Assembly (NCBI RefSeq): GCF_030718205.1
Contig: NZ_JAUZQF010000016.1
Location: 124,001-188,000 of the forward strand
Direction: 5' to 3'
DNA: 64,000 nucleotides
Source of the DNA: Nonomuraea turcica
Lineage (GTDB): Bacteria > Actinomycetota > Actinomycetes > Streptosporangiales > Streptosporangiaceae
Positions within the stretch are counted from its first letter, which is position 1. Every line of letters starts with the position of its first letter. Below the pieces are notes generated by a model. It made no database searches and was not told the DNA's origin. It worked only from the letters and a program-made list of their open reading frames with translations. Positions 1 to 8,161 of this stretch are shown here, piece by piece. Made by a program: the position numbers and the translations under genes.

Positions 1-552
1 CACGTCGTCCATGTCGAAGCCCTCGGCCACCCGGGCGTGGAAGACCACCTGCAGCAGCAGGTCGCCCAGCTCCTCGCGGAGCGAGGGATAGTCGCCCTGC
101 TCGATGGTCTCCAGCACCTCGTAGGCCTCTTCGAGCAGGTACGGCACCAGCGACTCGTGGGTCTGCTTACGGTCCCACGGGCATTCCGTACGCAGCCGGT
201 CCATCACCGCGACCAGGTCGAGCACCCGCGCGCCCGGCAGATCGTACGAGCCCGGCACCACCTCGATCAGCGGCGGCTCCTCGAGCGCGACGGCGGCGTG
301 CCCCACGGCGCGCATGAAGTCCTCGTCGTCCTCGGCCAGCCACACGACGGTCTCACCGACCGCCCGCGCCGCCAGCCCGCGCGGGTCCGGCTCGACGACC
401 TCGACCTCGATCCCGGCCTCGGCCAGATAGGGCAGCTGAGGGTGCGCGGCAGAGCCGGTCAGCACCGGGCCCGAGCGCAGCGCCTGCCAGGCCTGGTGGC
501 TCAGCAGGCCCGGCGCGACCCTGGGCGAGGAGGTGACGAGGATCAGCGGCAT
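1..552 (-). CDS. mazG: MazG-type nucleoside triphosphate pyrophosphohydrolase (partial, 3' end outside window)
   Basis: The window edge cuts the 3' side: 184 codons are visible from an ATG at 552 and no stop is reached. The second half carries CPWDRKQTHESL, then LLEEAYEVLE and LREELGDLLLQ. These are the EExxE...ExxD acidic residues that hold Mg2+ in all-alpha NTP pyrophosphohydrolases, which cut (d)NTPs to the monophosphate and PPi. About 95 residues precede this catalytic part, as in long actinobacterial MazG proteins; I assign them no function. The gene starts 3 bp after the SurA-like lipoprotein gene ends, and mfd is just upstream, so the three read as one leftward operon. Loss of the C-terminus to the window edge is the only oddity. 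Confidence 0.9.
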   Translation of the reverse strand, partial: MPLILVTSSPRVAPGLLSHQAWQALRSGPVLTGSAAHPQLPYLAEAGIEVEVVEPDPRGLAARAVGETVVWLAEDDEDFMRAVGHAAVALEEPPLIEVVPGSYDLPGARVLDLVAVMDRLRTECPWDRKQTHESLVPYLLEEAYEVLETIEQGDYPSLREELGDLLLQVVFHARVAEGFDMDDV

Positions 553-555
553 CGG

Positions 556-1221
556 CTATCCCTGCGGTTGCTGCTGCGGTTGCTGCTGCGGTTGCTGCTG
601 CTGTGGCGGAGTGAGCTTGCCGAACCTGCCGGTGTCGACGAACATCGCCGGGTTCTCCTGCGAACGCTGCGGGTTGAGCGCGCCGTAGCGCGGGCTGAAG
701 ACCGGCTGGAACGCGCTGAACTCCTGGAGGAGCCGCTGCTGCCCGCTCTCGCCGCCGAACTGCTGCTGCAACTTCGCCACGCCGACCACCACCCGGCCGT
801 ATTCGCGCGCGTTTTGGGGCGCGACACCGCTGAACAGCAGTCTGAGCTCAGCGGACGGGTATTGGCCGGGATCCTTGAGCGCGTTGTCGATCTCCGTCTG
901 GCTCACCTGCACGTTGTAACGCGCCATGAGCTGCCTGAACGCGCTGACCTCGACCATGTTGCGCAGCACGAGCTGGCTGGCCGACGTGCCTTGCAGCGCG
1001 GCCTGTTCCAGAGTGGTGCCGGCGAGGGCGGCCTTCGTCTGCTCGTCCAGCTTGGCGTTCCTCAGCGCAGTGACGTAGACCTGTGTGTTCTCGTTCACCT
1101 GGCTTGCGGAGATGCGCTCGTTCCCGACCACGGCCGCGGCACCGGCGTGCATGGGCGAGGAGCAGGCGGTCAGCGTCATGCCCACCGCCGCGGCGGCCAC
1201 AGCCACTCGTATCGACTTCAC
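556..1221 (-). CDS. SurA N-terminal-domain lipoprotein
   Basis: The protein has 221 residues. A lipoprotein signal peptide ends in the lipobox LTAC (Cys20), so it should be anchored on the outer face of the membrane. Residues about 30-150 (AAVVGNERISASQVNENT...) match the SurA N-terminal chaperone fold. No parvulin PPIase domain follows, so I predict a folding or holding role and no isomerase activity. The C-terminus is an unusual Gln/Pro run built from four-residue PQQQ-type units, encoded by a 12-bp DNA repeat. It lies 31 bp downstream of mfd and 3 bp upstream of mazG, a conserved actinobacterial order. The client proteins cannot be told from the sequence. Confidence 0.8.
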   Translation of the reverse strand: MKSIRVAVAAAAVGMTLTACSSPMHAGAAAVVGNERISASQVNENTQVYVTALRNAKLDEQTKAALAGTTLEQAALQGTSASQLVLRNMVEVSAFRQLMARYNVQVSQTEIDNALKDPGQYPSAELRLLFSGVAPQNAREYGRVVVGVAKLQQQFGGESGQQRLLQEFSAFQPVFSPRYGALNPQRSQENPAMFVDTGRFGKLTPPQQQQPQQQPQQQPQG

Positions 1222-1252
1222 GTACGTGTCCCTTTCGACCGAAAAACCGCCG

Positions 1253-4200
1253 CTAGCTTACCCGTGCGGGCTCGAGGAACATCGCCTCGACCAGGTCGCC
1301 GCACCATTTGAGCAGATCGAGATCGCGCAACGGCTGCCCGCCCAGCGGCTTGGTCTTGGGTATCGGCACCAGCAACGTCTCCGCGGCCTGCTTGTAGATG
1401 GCCTTCTTGTAGAGCCGGTCCAGGCGCACCTGCTGCGACTCCCTCAATCTGGCCGGGCCGAACTTGATGTTCTGTCCCTGCAGCGTGACGTCCGTGAGCC
1501 CTCCCCGGCGGGCCTTGATCCGGAACTTGGCCACCTCCAGCAGGTTGTCCACCTCCACCGGCGGCTTGCCGTAGCGGTCGATGAGCTCCTCGCGCACCTC
1601 GTCGATGTCGCTCTCCCCGGCGATGGCCGCGATCCGCTTGTACGCCTCCAGCCGCAGCCGCTCGGAGGTGACGTAGTCGTGCGGGATGTGGGCGTTGATC
1701 GGCAGCTCGACCTTGACGTCGGGCACCTCCTCGCGCACTTCCCTGCCGTCGAGCTTGGCCTTCTGCTCCTGCACGGCCTCGGCCATCAGCCGCACGTAGA
1801 GGTCGAACCCGACGCCCGCGATGAAGCCGGACTGCTCGGCGCCGAGCACGTTGCCCGCGCCGCGGATCTCCAGGTCCTTCATCGCGACGTACATGCCCGC
1901 GCCCATCTCGGTGTGCTGAGAGATGGTGGCGAGGCGCTCGTGCGCGGTCTCGGTCAGCGGCTTCTCCGGCGGATAGAGGAAGTAGGCGTAGCCGCGCTCC
2001 CTGCCGCGCCCGACCCGGCCCCTGAGCTGGTGCAGCTGCGACAGGCCGTAGTTGTCGGCCCGGTCCACGATCAGCGTGTTGGCGTTGGGCACGTCGAGGC
2101 CGGACTCGACGATCGTGGTGGAGACGAGCAGGTCGTACTCCCGCTCCCAGAAACCCACCATGATCTTCTCGAGCTGGTGCTCGTTCATCTGCCCGTGCGC
2201 CACGGCGATGCGGGCCTCGGGGACCAGCTCGCGCAGCCGCGCGGCGACCCTGTTGATCGAGGCCACCCGGTTGTGCACGAAGAAGATCTGGCCGTCGCGC
2301 ATCAACTCGCGCCTGATCGCCGCGCCGATCTGCTTCTCCTCGTACGGCCCCACGAACGTGAGGATCGGGTGCCGCTCCTCCGGCGGCGTGAGGATCGTGG
2401 ACATCTCGCGGATGCCGGTCAGGCCCATCTCCAGCGTGCGCGGGATGGGCGTGGCCGACATGGCCAGCACGTCCACCTGCGTGCGCAGGTGCTTCATGGC
2501 CTCCTTGTGCTCGACGCCGAACCGCTGCTCCTCGTCGATGATGATCAGACCGAGGTCCTTGAAACGCACCTCGGGGCTGAGCAGCCGGTGCGTGCCGATC
2601 ACCACATCGACCGCGCCCGACCTGAGCCCTTCGAGCGTGCCCTTGACCTCGCCGTCGGTCTGGAAGCGGGAGACCGGCTTGAGCGTGACGGGGAAGCTGG
2701 AGAACCGCTCGGTGAACGTCGACATGTGCTGCTGCACCAGCAGCGTCGTCGGCACCAGCACCGCGACCTGCTTGCCGTCCTGCACGGCCTTGAACGCCGC
2801 CCGCACCGCGATCTCGGTCTTGCCGTAGCCCACGTCGCCGCAGATCAGCCGGTCCATCGGCACGCCGCGCTCCATGTCGCGCTTGACCTCGTCGATGGCC
2901 GCCAGCTGGTCGCCGGTCTCGGCGTAGGGGAAGGCGTCCTCCATCTCCCGCTGCCACGGCGAGTCGTCGGCGAACGGGTGGCCGGGCGAGGCCATGCGGG
3001 CCGAGTAGAGCCTGATCAGCTCGCCGGCGATCTCCTTGACCGCCTTCTTCGCCCGTGACTTGGCCTTGGCCCAGTCGGTGCCGCCCATGCGGTTGAGCGT
3101 GGGCGCCTCGCCGCCGACGTAGCGGGTGACCTCGTCGAGCTGGTCGGTGGGCACATAGAGGCGGTCGCCCTTGGCGTACTCGATGACGAGGTATTCGCGG
3201 GTGGCGCCCTGCACCGTGCGCTGCACCATCTCGACGTAGCGGCCTACGCCGTGCTGCTCGTGCACCACGTGGTCGCCGACCTTGAGCTGGAGCGGATCGA
3301 CCATGTTGCGGCGGCGCGAGGGCAGCCGCCGCATGTCCTTGGTGGACGCCTTCTGCCCGACCAGGTCCAGATGGGTGAGCACGGCCAGGCTGGGTGTGAT
3401 GAACCCGTGCTCGATCAGGCCGGTCGTGACGTGCACGACCTTGGGCTCGGGGGGCTTGTCCAGGAACTGCTGGAGCCTGGCCGGCACGTCCACGCCCTTG
3501 AGCAGCTCCACCATGCGCTCGGCGGGCCCGTGGCCCTCGCTGAGCAGGACGACCGCCTTCTCGTCGGCCAGCCAGCCCTTGATGTCGGCCAGTGCCTTGG
3601 CGGTGTCGCCGCGGTAGGCCTCGCAGTCCTGCGCGTCCAGCTCCACGCCGCCGCCGAACGGCGCCATGGTCCACCACGGCTGCCCCAACGCGTCGGCGTG
3701 GTCGCGGATCTCCTCCAGCGAGCGGAACGCGGCCGCGCCCAGGTCGATCGGCGCCTCGCCACCGGCCGCCGCGTTGATCCAGGAGGCCTCCAGGAACTCC
3801 TGCGAGGTGCGGACGAGCTCCTCGGCCCGCCCTCTGATCCGCTCCGGGTCGCACACGAACACGGCGGACCGGACCGGCAGGTGGTCGAGCAGCAGGTCCA
3901 TCTCCCCCGCCAGCACCGGCGCGAACGCCTCCATGCCCTCCACGGGCGTGCCGTCGGCGAGCTGGTCGAGCACCTCGGCCAGCGCGGGGTGCTCCTCGGC
4001 CAGCTCCCGTGCCTTGGCCCTGACCTCGTCGGTCAGCAGCAGCTCACGGCACGGCGGCGCGAACAGCCCGTCCTCGGCCGCCTCCAGCGAGCGCTGGTCG
4101 GCCACCTTGAACCAGCGGATCTCCTCGACCGTGTCGCCCCAGAACTCCAGCCGCAGCGGATGCTCCTCGGTCGGCGGGAACACGTCGAGCAGCCCGCCGC

Positions 4201-4741
4201 GCACGGCCACCTCGCCGCGCTTCTCCACCATGTCGACCCGGTGGTAACCGTTGGTGACGAGCCGGTCCACGACGTCTTCGAGGTCGGCGTCGTCACCCGC
4301 GCGCAACCTGATCGGCTCCAGGTCGCCCAGGCCCTTCACGATCGGTTGCAGCAGCGCCCTGACCGGCGTCACGATCACGCTGAGCGGCCCGGCCGCGGTG
4401 TCGCCCTTGACCGGGTGGGCGAGCCTCCTGAGCACGGCCAGGCGCTGCCCCACGGTGTCGCTGCGCGGCGAGAGCCGCTCGTGCGGCAGCGTCTCCCACG
4501 CCGGGAACACCGCCACGGAGTTGGGCTCGATCAGGCTGGTCAGCGCCGCGGCGAGGTCTTCGGCCTCACGCCCGGTCGCGGTGACCGCGAGCACAATCCG
4601 CTGGTCGTGCGCGGCCAGCGCGGCCACGCCGAACGGCCGCAGCGCGGACGGCGCGATCAGAGAGACGTCGCCGCCCTCTTCGAGCGCGGCGGTCAGTTTC
4701 GGGTCAGCACGAACAAGGTCAAGCAGTCCGGAAAGACTCAT
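1253..4741 (-). CDS. mfd: Transcription-repair coupling factor Mfd
   Basis: At 1162 residues it has the usual Mfd length. The UvrB-like N-terminal modules come first. A CarD/RID-type RNA polymerase-binding segment (VGDHVVHEQHGVGRY, near residue 490) follows, then a RecG-like translocase with Walker A GDVGYGKTE near residue 638, the DEEQ box in IIDEEQRFGV near residue 733, and helicase motifs in the second RecA lobe (VGRGRERGYAYF). The TRCF C-terminal domain closes the protein. Mfd displaces RNA polymerase stalled at lesions and recruits UvrA for strand-specific repair in the cytoplasm. The start is the ATG at 4741. It heads the leftward mfd-surA-mazG set. Confidence 0.97.
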   Translation of the reverse strand: MSLSGLLDLVRADPKLTAALEEGGDVSLIAPSALRPFGVAALAAHDQRIVLAVTATGREAEDLAAALTSLIEPNSVAVFPAWETLPHERLSPRSDTVGQRLAVLRRLAHPVKGDTAAGPLSVIVTPVRALLQPIVKGLGDLEPIRLRAGDDADLEDVVDRLVTNGYHRVDMVEKRGEVAVRGGLLDVFPPTEEHPLRLEFWGDTVEEIRWFKVADQRSLEAAEDGLFAPPCRELLLTDEVRAKARELAEEHPALAEVLDQLADGTPVEGMEAFAPVLAGEMDLLLDHLPVRSAVFVCDPERIRGRAEELVRTSQEFLEASWINAAAGGEAPIDLGAAAFRSLEEIRDHADALGQPWWTMAPFGGGVELDAQDCEAYRGDTAKALADIKGWLADEKAVVLLSEGHGPAERMVELLKGVDVPARLQQFLDKPPEPKVVHVTTGLIEHGFITPSLAVLTHLDLVGQKASTKDMRRLPSRRRNMVDPLQLKVGDHVVHEQHGVGRYVEMVQRTVQGATREYLVIEYAKGDRLYVPTDQLDEVTRYVGGEAPTLNRMGGTDWAKAKSRAKKAVKEIAGELIRLYSARMASPGHPFADDSPWQREMEDAFPYAETGDQLAAIDEVKRDMERGVPMDRLICGDVGYGKTEIAVRAAFKAVQDGKQVAVLVPTTLLVQQHMSTFTERFSSFPVTLKPVSRFQTDGEVKGTLEGLRSGAVDVVIGTHRLLSPEVRFKDLGLIIIDEEQRFGVEHKEAMKHLRTQVDVLAMSATPIPRTLEMGLTGIREMSTILTPPEERHPILTFVGPYEEKQIGAAIRRELMRDGQIFFVHNRVASINRVAARLRELVPEARIAVAHGQMNEHQLEKIMVGFWEREYDLLVSTTIVESGLDVPNANTLIVDRADNYGLSQLHQLRGRVGRGRERGYAYFLYPPEKPLTETAHERLATISQHTEMGAGMYVAMKDLEIRGAGNVLGAEQSGFIAGVGFDLYVRLMAEAVQEQKAKLDGREVREEVPDVKVELPINAHIPHDYVTSERLRLEAYKRIAAIAGESDIDEVREELIDRYGKPPVEVDNLLEVAKFRIKARRGGLTDVTLQGQNIKFGPARLRESQQVRLDRLYKKAIYKQAAETLLVPIPKTKPLGGQPLRDLDLLKWCGDLVEAMFLEPARVS

Positions 4742-4779
4742 CAGATACGCCCACAGCCCCAGAAAGCGGCAACACGACT

Positions 4780-4807
4780 ACCCCCGGCCGTCTCAGGTCG
4801 CGGGGGT
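4780..4807 (-). terminator. Possible weak hairpin between the cupin gene and mfd
   Basis: The 7-bp arms ACCCCCG (4780-4786) and CGGGGGT (4801-4807) flank a 14-nt loop, 28 bp beyond the cupin stop. On the minus strand a short T-containing stretch follows. The hairpin is weak and could equally be chance in GC-rich DNA. Confidence 0.3.
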
Positions 4808-4834
4808 CCTCTTCAAGGGTACTCGCCGCGGACA

Positions 4835-5197
4835 TCAGCCGACTCTGTAACCAGGCACGGAGGGCCAGCGGACGGTCAGGACGGTGGAAGCCTCCTCCGC
4901 CCGCCACGCGTGGTCGACGCCCTTGCCCCACACCACATAGTCGCCCGGCTCGGCCAGAAGCACGCTGCGGCCCGGCAGCTCGACCCGGAACCGGCCGCTG
5001 ATGAGGACGAGCAGGGCCGTACGCTCCTCCCCGCGCACCCACTGCGCCCGCTCATCGCCCGGCGGATGCACACCCCACTTGATCTCGACCTCGTCGCTGT
5101 GCCGCGGATCGCCGGGCGGCTTGAAGTGTCCGAGCAGCCATCCGCGGTCGCCGGCCGCGTCCGAGCCCGCGTTTCCCACGTAGATGTGATCGCTCAC
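4835..5197 (-). CDS. Small single-domain cupin protein
   Basis: The protein has 120 residues and begins at GTG. The segments HSDEVEIKWGVHPPGDERA, ALLVLISGRFRVELPG and LAEPGDYVVWGKGVDHAWRA match the two half-motifs of a cupin beta barrel. The His of GVDHAW and the His/Glu of the first motif are plausible metal ligands. Such stand-alone cupins are sensors, isomerases or dioxygenases, and the sequence does not say which. It is transcribed away from the methyltransferase gene at 5260, with about 60 bp between them, and runs towards mfd. No substrate can be proposed. Confidence 0.7.
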   Translation of the reverse strand: MSDHIYVGNAGSDAAGDRGWLLGHFKPPGDPRHSDEVEIKWGVHPPGDERAQWVRGEERTALLVLISGRFRVELPGRSVLLAEPGDYVVWGKGVDHAWRAEEASTVLTVRWPSVPGYRVG

Positions 5198-5259
5198 AGA
5201 CCAGGACGCTAGCAGGGAAATGCCTTACTGATATCGATCGAGTGACTACTGTAGGTGAC

Positions 5260-5979
5260 ATGTCTGAGGTGCGAACTGTCGCCCAGCGGGGCGATCTCTT
5301 CGAGCAACGGCTCCGCGAGCACTGGACCAGCCAGCTCTGCAGACGACTCGACGTGCTGGTCGCCGGCTGCGCCCACGACGAGCCGCTGAGGCTGGATCGG
5401 GTCGAGACCAGGGCCACCGGCGTCGACGAGGACCACCCCGCGATCAGGGCCATGCTGGACGAGCGACCCGACCTGGTCACGTGGTCGCTGGGCGACCTGC
5501 GCGGCGTGCCACTGCCGCCCAGGTCCTACGACGTGATCCAGCTGTCGTTCCTGCTGGAGCGGGTCAGGCACGCCGAACTCGTCTTCGACCGCCTCCTGCG
5601 GGCCCTGCGCCCGGGCGGGCTGGTGCTACTGCGCATGCGCGACCGCAGATCCGCCTACGGCCTGCTCGACCGGATCACCCCGTCGTGGCTGCGCCGCCTG
5701 CTGTGGCGCCCGCTCGTCACCCCGGGCACGCCGGGGCCGCTGCCGAAGGTGTACGAGCCGCTGGTGTCGAGCGACGGCATGTACGCGTTCTGTCTCAGCC
5801 GCGGCCTCATGATCACCGACGACGAGCGGAACGTCAGCGGCCCGGCCCGCGAGAGCCGGTTCGCCGGCGCGGCGGTCAGAGCCGTCTCCAAGTTGACCAG
5901 CGGCCGCTACCCTGCCTCTCACGACGAGATCACGATGGTGATCAGGAAGCCGCAGCACCACTTCGCCCGGGTCATCTAG
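5260..5979 (+). CDS. Class I SAM-dependent methyltransferase (methyltransferase-11-like)
   Basis: The protein has 239 residues from the ATG at 5260; an in-frame GTG at 5242 would add six. Residues about 22-110 hold a shortened Rossmann core: LDVLVAGCA for motif I, ATGVDEDHPAIR for the acidic ribose-binding strand, and SYDVIQLSFLLERV with LRALRPGGLVLLRM for motifs IV-VI. The glycine-rich loop is degenerate (AGCAHDE). The rest is family-specific. The gene lies 80 bp upstream of cysC on the same strand, so it may be the first gene of the sulfation/polysaccharide region. That suggests methylation of a sugar or lipid carrier, but this is inferred only from position. Confidence 0.7.
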   Translation: MSEVRTVAQRGDLFEQRLREHWTSQLCRRLDVLVAGCAHDEPLRLDRVETRATGVDEDHPAIRAMLDERPDLVTWSLGDLRGVPLPPRSYDVIQLSFLLERVRHAELVFDRLLRALRPGGLVLLRMRDRRSAYGLLDRITPSWLRRLLWRPLVTPGTPGPLPKVYEPLVSSDGMYAFCLSRGLMITDDERNVSGPARESRFAGAAVRAVSKLTSGRYPASHDEITMVIRKPQHHFARVI

Positions 5980-6059
5980 CGACACGTCGGCGGCAGTGGG
6001 TAGACTCGCTTCCTACAATTCTCTACCAATTCAATCGGAATAGTTGGGATGCAGGAACC

Positions 6060-7274
6060 GTGGAGTGGACCCCCGAGCCGCACGAGCTGGCCGACCTCGA
6101 GCTGCTGCTTTCCGGGGCGTTCGACCCGCTGACCGGATTTCTGGGCCACGACGATCTCCACGCGGTCCATGAGAGCGGCACGCTCGCCGACGGCACCCCC
6201 TGGCCCGCGCCCGTCACACTTCATCTGCCGGTCGAGGTCTCCCCCGGCGACGAGGTCACGCTACTAGACCCGGAGGGCCTGCCGCTCGCCGTGCTCACGG
6301 TGACCGCGCAGGAGCCCGACGGACTGACCAGCGGGCCCGTCAAGGCCCTCGGCGCACCGGAGCACGGGCCGTTCGCGCGCCTGCGGCGTACCCCGGCGCA
6401 GGTGAGGGAAGAGCTCGGCGGACGTCCCGCACTCGCCGTCACCATGCGGGGCCCGCTCGACGACCTCTCCGAGATCGTCGACACCGCGAAGGAACTCGAC
6501 GCGGTGATCATGCTTCTCCCCCTCTCGTACGGCGAGCCCGGCCCCGCGATCGTCCGCGCCGCGCTCCGCGCCAAGGACCGGCTCCCCGACGGCACCATCG
6601 TCGTCTCCGTGCCGCTGGCGCCGCGCGCCGAGCCCGAGATCGACCTGGAGCTGCGCGAGCACGTCGCCACCGCCTACGGCGCGACCGAGCACCTCGCCGG
6701 GCCCGAGCCGGTGAGCATCCCCGGGCCGCCGCACCGGCGCGGGCTCGTGGTCTTCTTCACCGGCCTGTCCGGCTCGGGCAAGTCCACGATCGCCCGCGGC
6801 CTGCGCGACGCGCTGCTGGAGCTCGGCACCCGCACGGTGACCTACCTCGACGGCGACGTGGTCCGGCAGCTGCTGTCCAAGGGCCTGACGTTCTCCAAGA
6901 GCGACCGCGACCTCAACATCCGGCGCATCGGCTTCGTGGCCGCCGAGGCCGCGCGGCACGGCGGGCTGGCCATCTGCGCCCCCATCGCCCCCTACGCGGC
7001 CACCCGCGCCGAGGTGCGCGAGATGGTCGAGTCGGTCGGCGCCGACTTCCTGCTCGTGCACGTCGCGACGCCGCTGGAGGAGTGCGAGCGGCGCGACCGC
7101 AAGGGCCTGTACGCCAAGGCCCGCGCCGGGCTCATCCCCGAGTTCACCGGCATCTCCGACCCCTACGAGGAGCCGGACGACGCCGACCTGGTGATCGACA
7201 CCACGCACATGACGATCGACGCGGCGGTCTCCCAGGTGCTGGGGACGCTGCGGTCTGGAGGATGGGTTCGTTGA
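6060..7274 (+). CDS. cysC: Adenylylsulfate (APS) kinase fused to a degenerate ATP-sulfurylase-like N-terminal domain
   Basis: From a GTG at 6060 the protein has 404 residues. Residues 1-215 follow the ATP-sulfurylase pattern (PUA-like LELLLSGAFDPLTGFLG, LADGTPWPAPVTL, LDPEGLPLAVLTV). The catalytic QTRNPxHRxH loop that binds ATP is absent: the matching stretch reads LAVTMRGPLDDLSE. Residues 226-404 are a full APS kinase with P-loop GLSGSGKST, LDGD, FSKSDRDLNIRRIGFVA and RDRKGLYAKARAG, and should convert APS plus ATP to PAPS. The first half is therefore probably non-catalytic and may be structural or regulatory. CysD and CysN, encoded at 19035-21213, can supply APS. The gene overlaps the TauE/SafE gene by 13 bp. 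Confidence 0.88.
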   Translation: MEWTPEPHELADLELLLSGAFDPLTGFLGHDDLHAVHESGTLADGTPWPAPVTLHLPVEVSPGDEVTLLDPEGLPLAVLTVTAQEPDGLTSGPVKALGAPEHGPFARLRRTPAQVREELGGRPALAVTMRGPLDDLSEIVDTAKELDAVIMLLPLSYGEPGPAIVRAALRAKDRLPDGTIVVSVPLAPRAEPEIDLELREHVATAYGATEHLAGPEPVSIPGPPHRRGLVVFFTGLSGSGKSTIARGLRDALLELGTRTVTYLDGDVVRQLLSKGLTFSKSDRDLNIRRIGFVAAEAARHGGLAICAPIAPYAATRAEVREMVESVGADFLLVHVATPLEECERRDRKGLYAKARAGLIPEFTGISDPYEEPDDADLVIDTTHMTIDAAVSQVLGTLRSGGWVR

Positions 7275-8161
7275 TCGACTTCCCCCTGATCGCCGGCTCC
7301 TTTCTCGTCGCGATCGTCGTCGGGCTGACCGGCATGGGCGGCGGGGCGCTGATGACCCCGATGATGATGTTGTTCTTCAACGTGCCGCCGCTCGCCGCCG
7401 TCTCCAGCGACCTGGTGGCCTCGGCCGTGATGAAGCCGGTGGGCAGCGTCGTGCACCTGCGACGCGGCACGGTCAACCTGCGTCTGGTGGGCTGGCTGTG
7501 CGCGGGGTCGGTGCCGGCCGCGTTCTGCGGGGTGTTCCTGGCGCGGGCGTTCGCGGTCAGCGACGCGGTCAAGTACGCCCTGGGCGTGGCGCTCTTGCTG
7601 GCCGTCGCGGGGATGGCGATCAAGGCGTGGCTCGGCACGCGGGGCGGGACGTCGAGCGCCCACGACATCGTCGTGCGCCCGATTCCGACCCTACTGGTCG
7701 GTATGGTAGGCGGACTGGTGGTCGGCGTCTCCTCCGTCGGCTCGGGATCGCTGATCATCGTGGCCCTGCTCGTGCTCTACCCGGCGCTCAAGGCCAACCA
7801 GCTCGTCGGCACCGACCTGGTGCAGGCGGTGCCGCTGGTCACCTCGGCCGCGCTCGGCCACCTGCTGTTCGGTGACTTCCAGATGGACCTCACGGTGTCG
7901 CTGCTCATCGGCTCGATCCCGGGTGTCTACCTCGGCGCCAGGATCTCCTCACGCGCCCCTGGCGGGCTGATCAGGGCCTTGCTGGCGATCGTGTTGCTCG
8001 CCTCGGCGCTCAAGCTGCTCGACGCGAGCAACACGCTCACTGTCTGGGCACTCGTGGTGGCCGGCGCGATCATCCTCGCGGGCTGGAGGTGGCGGAGCTC
8101 CAGCGTTACGGGCGCGGAACGGGAGTCGAGCGGAAGTACCGATCACGCGCGAGCCGGGTGA
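7262..8161 (+). CDS. TauE/SafE-family membrane transporter (anion/sulfite-type permease)
   Basis: The 299-residue protein is almost entirely hydrophobic, with about eight membrane segments in two halves. The family repeat appears as GLTGMGGGALMTPMM in the first half and GVSSVGSGSLIIVALL in the second. TauE/SafE proteins move sulfite, sulfoacetate or other small organic anions across the cytoplasmic membrane. The ATG at 7262 sits directly on a GGAGG; a TTG at 7271, better spaced from it and overlapping the cysC stop, is an alternative start. Coupling to cysC suggests a role in sulfur anion balance during sulfation. Its 3' end overlaps the convergent GH26-like gene by 56 bp. Confidence 0.85.
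   Translation: MGSLIDFPLIAGSFLVAIVVGLTGMGGGALMTPMMMLFFNVPPLAAVSSDLVASAVMKPVGSVVHLRRGTVNLRLVGWLCAGSVPAAFCGVFLARAFAVSDAVKYALGVALLLAVAGMAIKAWLGTRGGTSSAHDIVVRPIPTLLVGMVGGLVVGVSSVGSGSLIIVALLVLYPALKANQLVGTDLVQAVPLVTSAALGHLLFGDFQMDLTVSLLIGSIPGVYLGARISSRAPGGLIRALLAIVLLASALKLLDASNTLTVWALVVAGAIILAGWRWRSSSVTGAERESSGSTDHARAG

Noticed and set aside
1085..3058. Long open frame on the plus strand opposite mfd
   Set aside because: It is antisense to a clearly conserved gene, has Arg/His/Gly-rich low-complexity translation and no recognisable motif; GC-rich codon use creates such frames.
6060..7274. Bifunctional ATP sulfurylase/APS kinase
   Set aside because: The sulfurylase catalytic loop is missing, so I call only the kinase as active.
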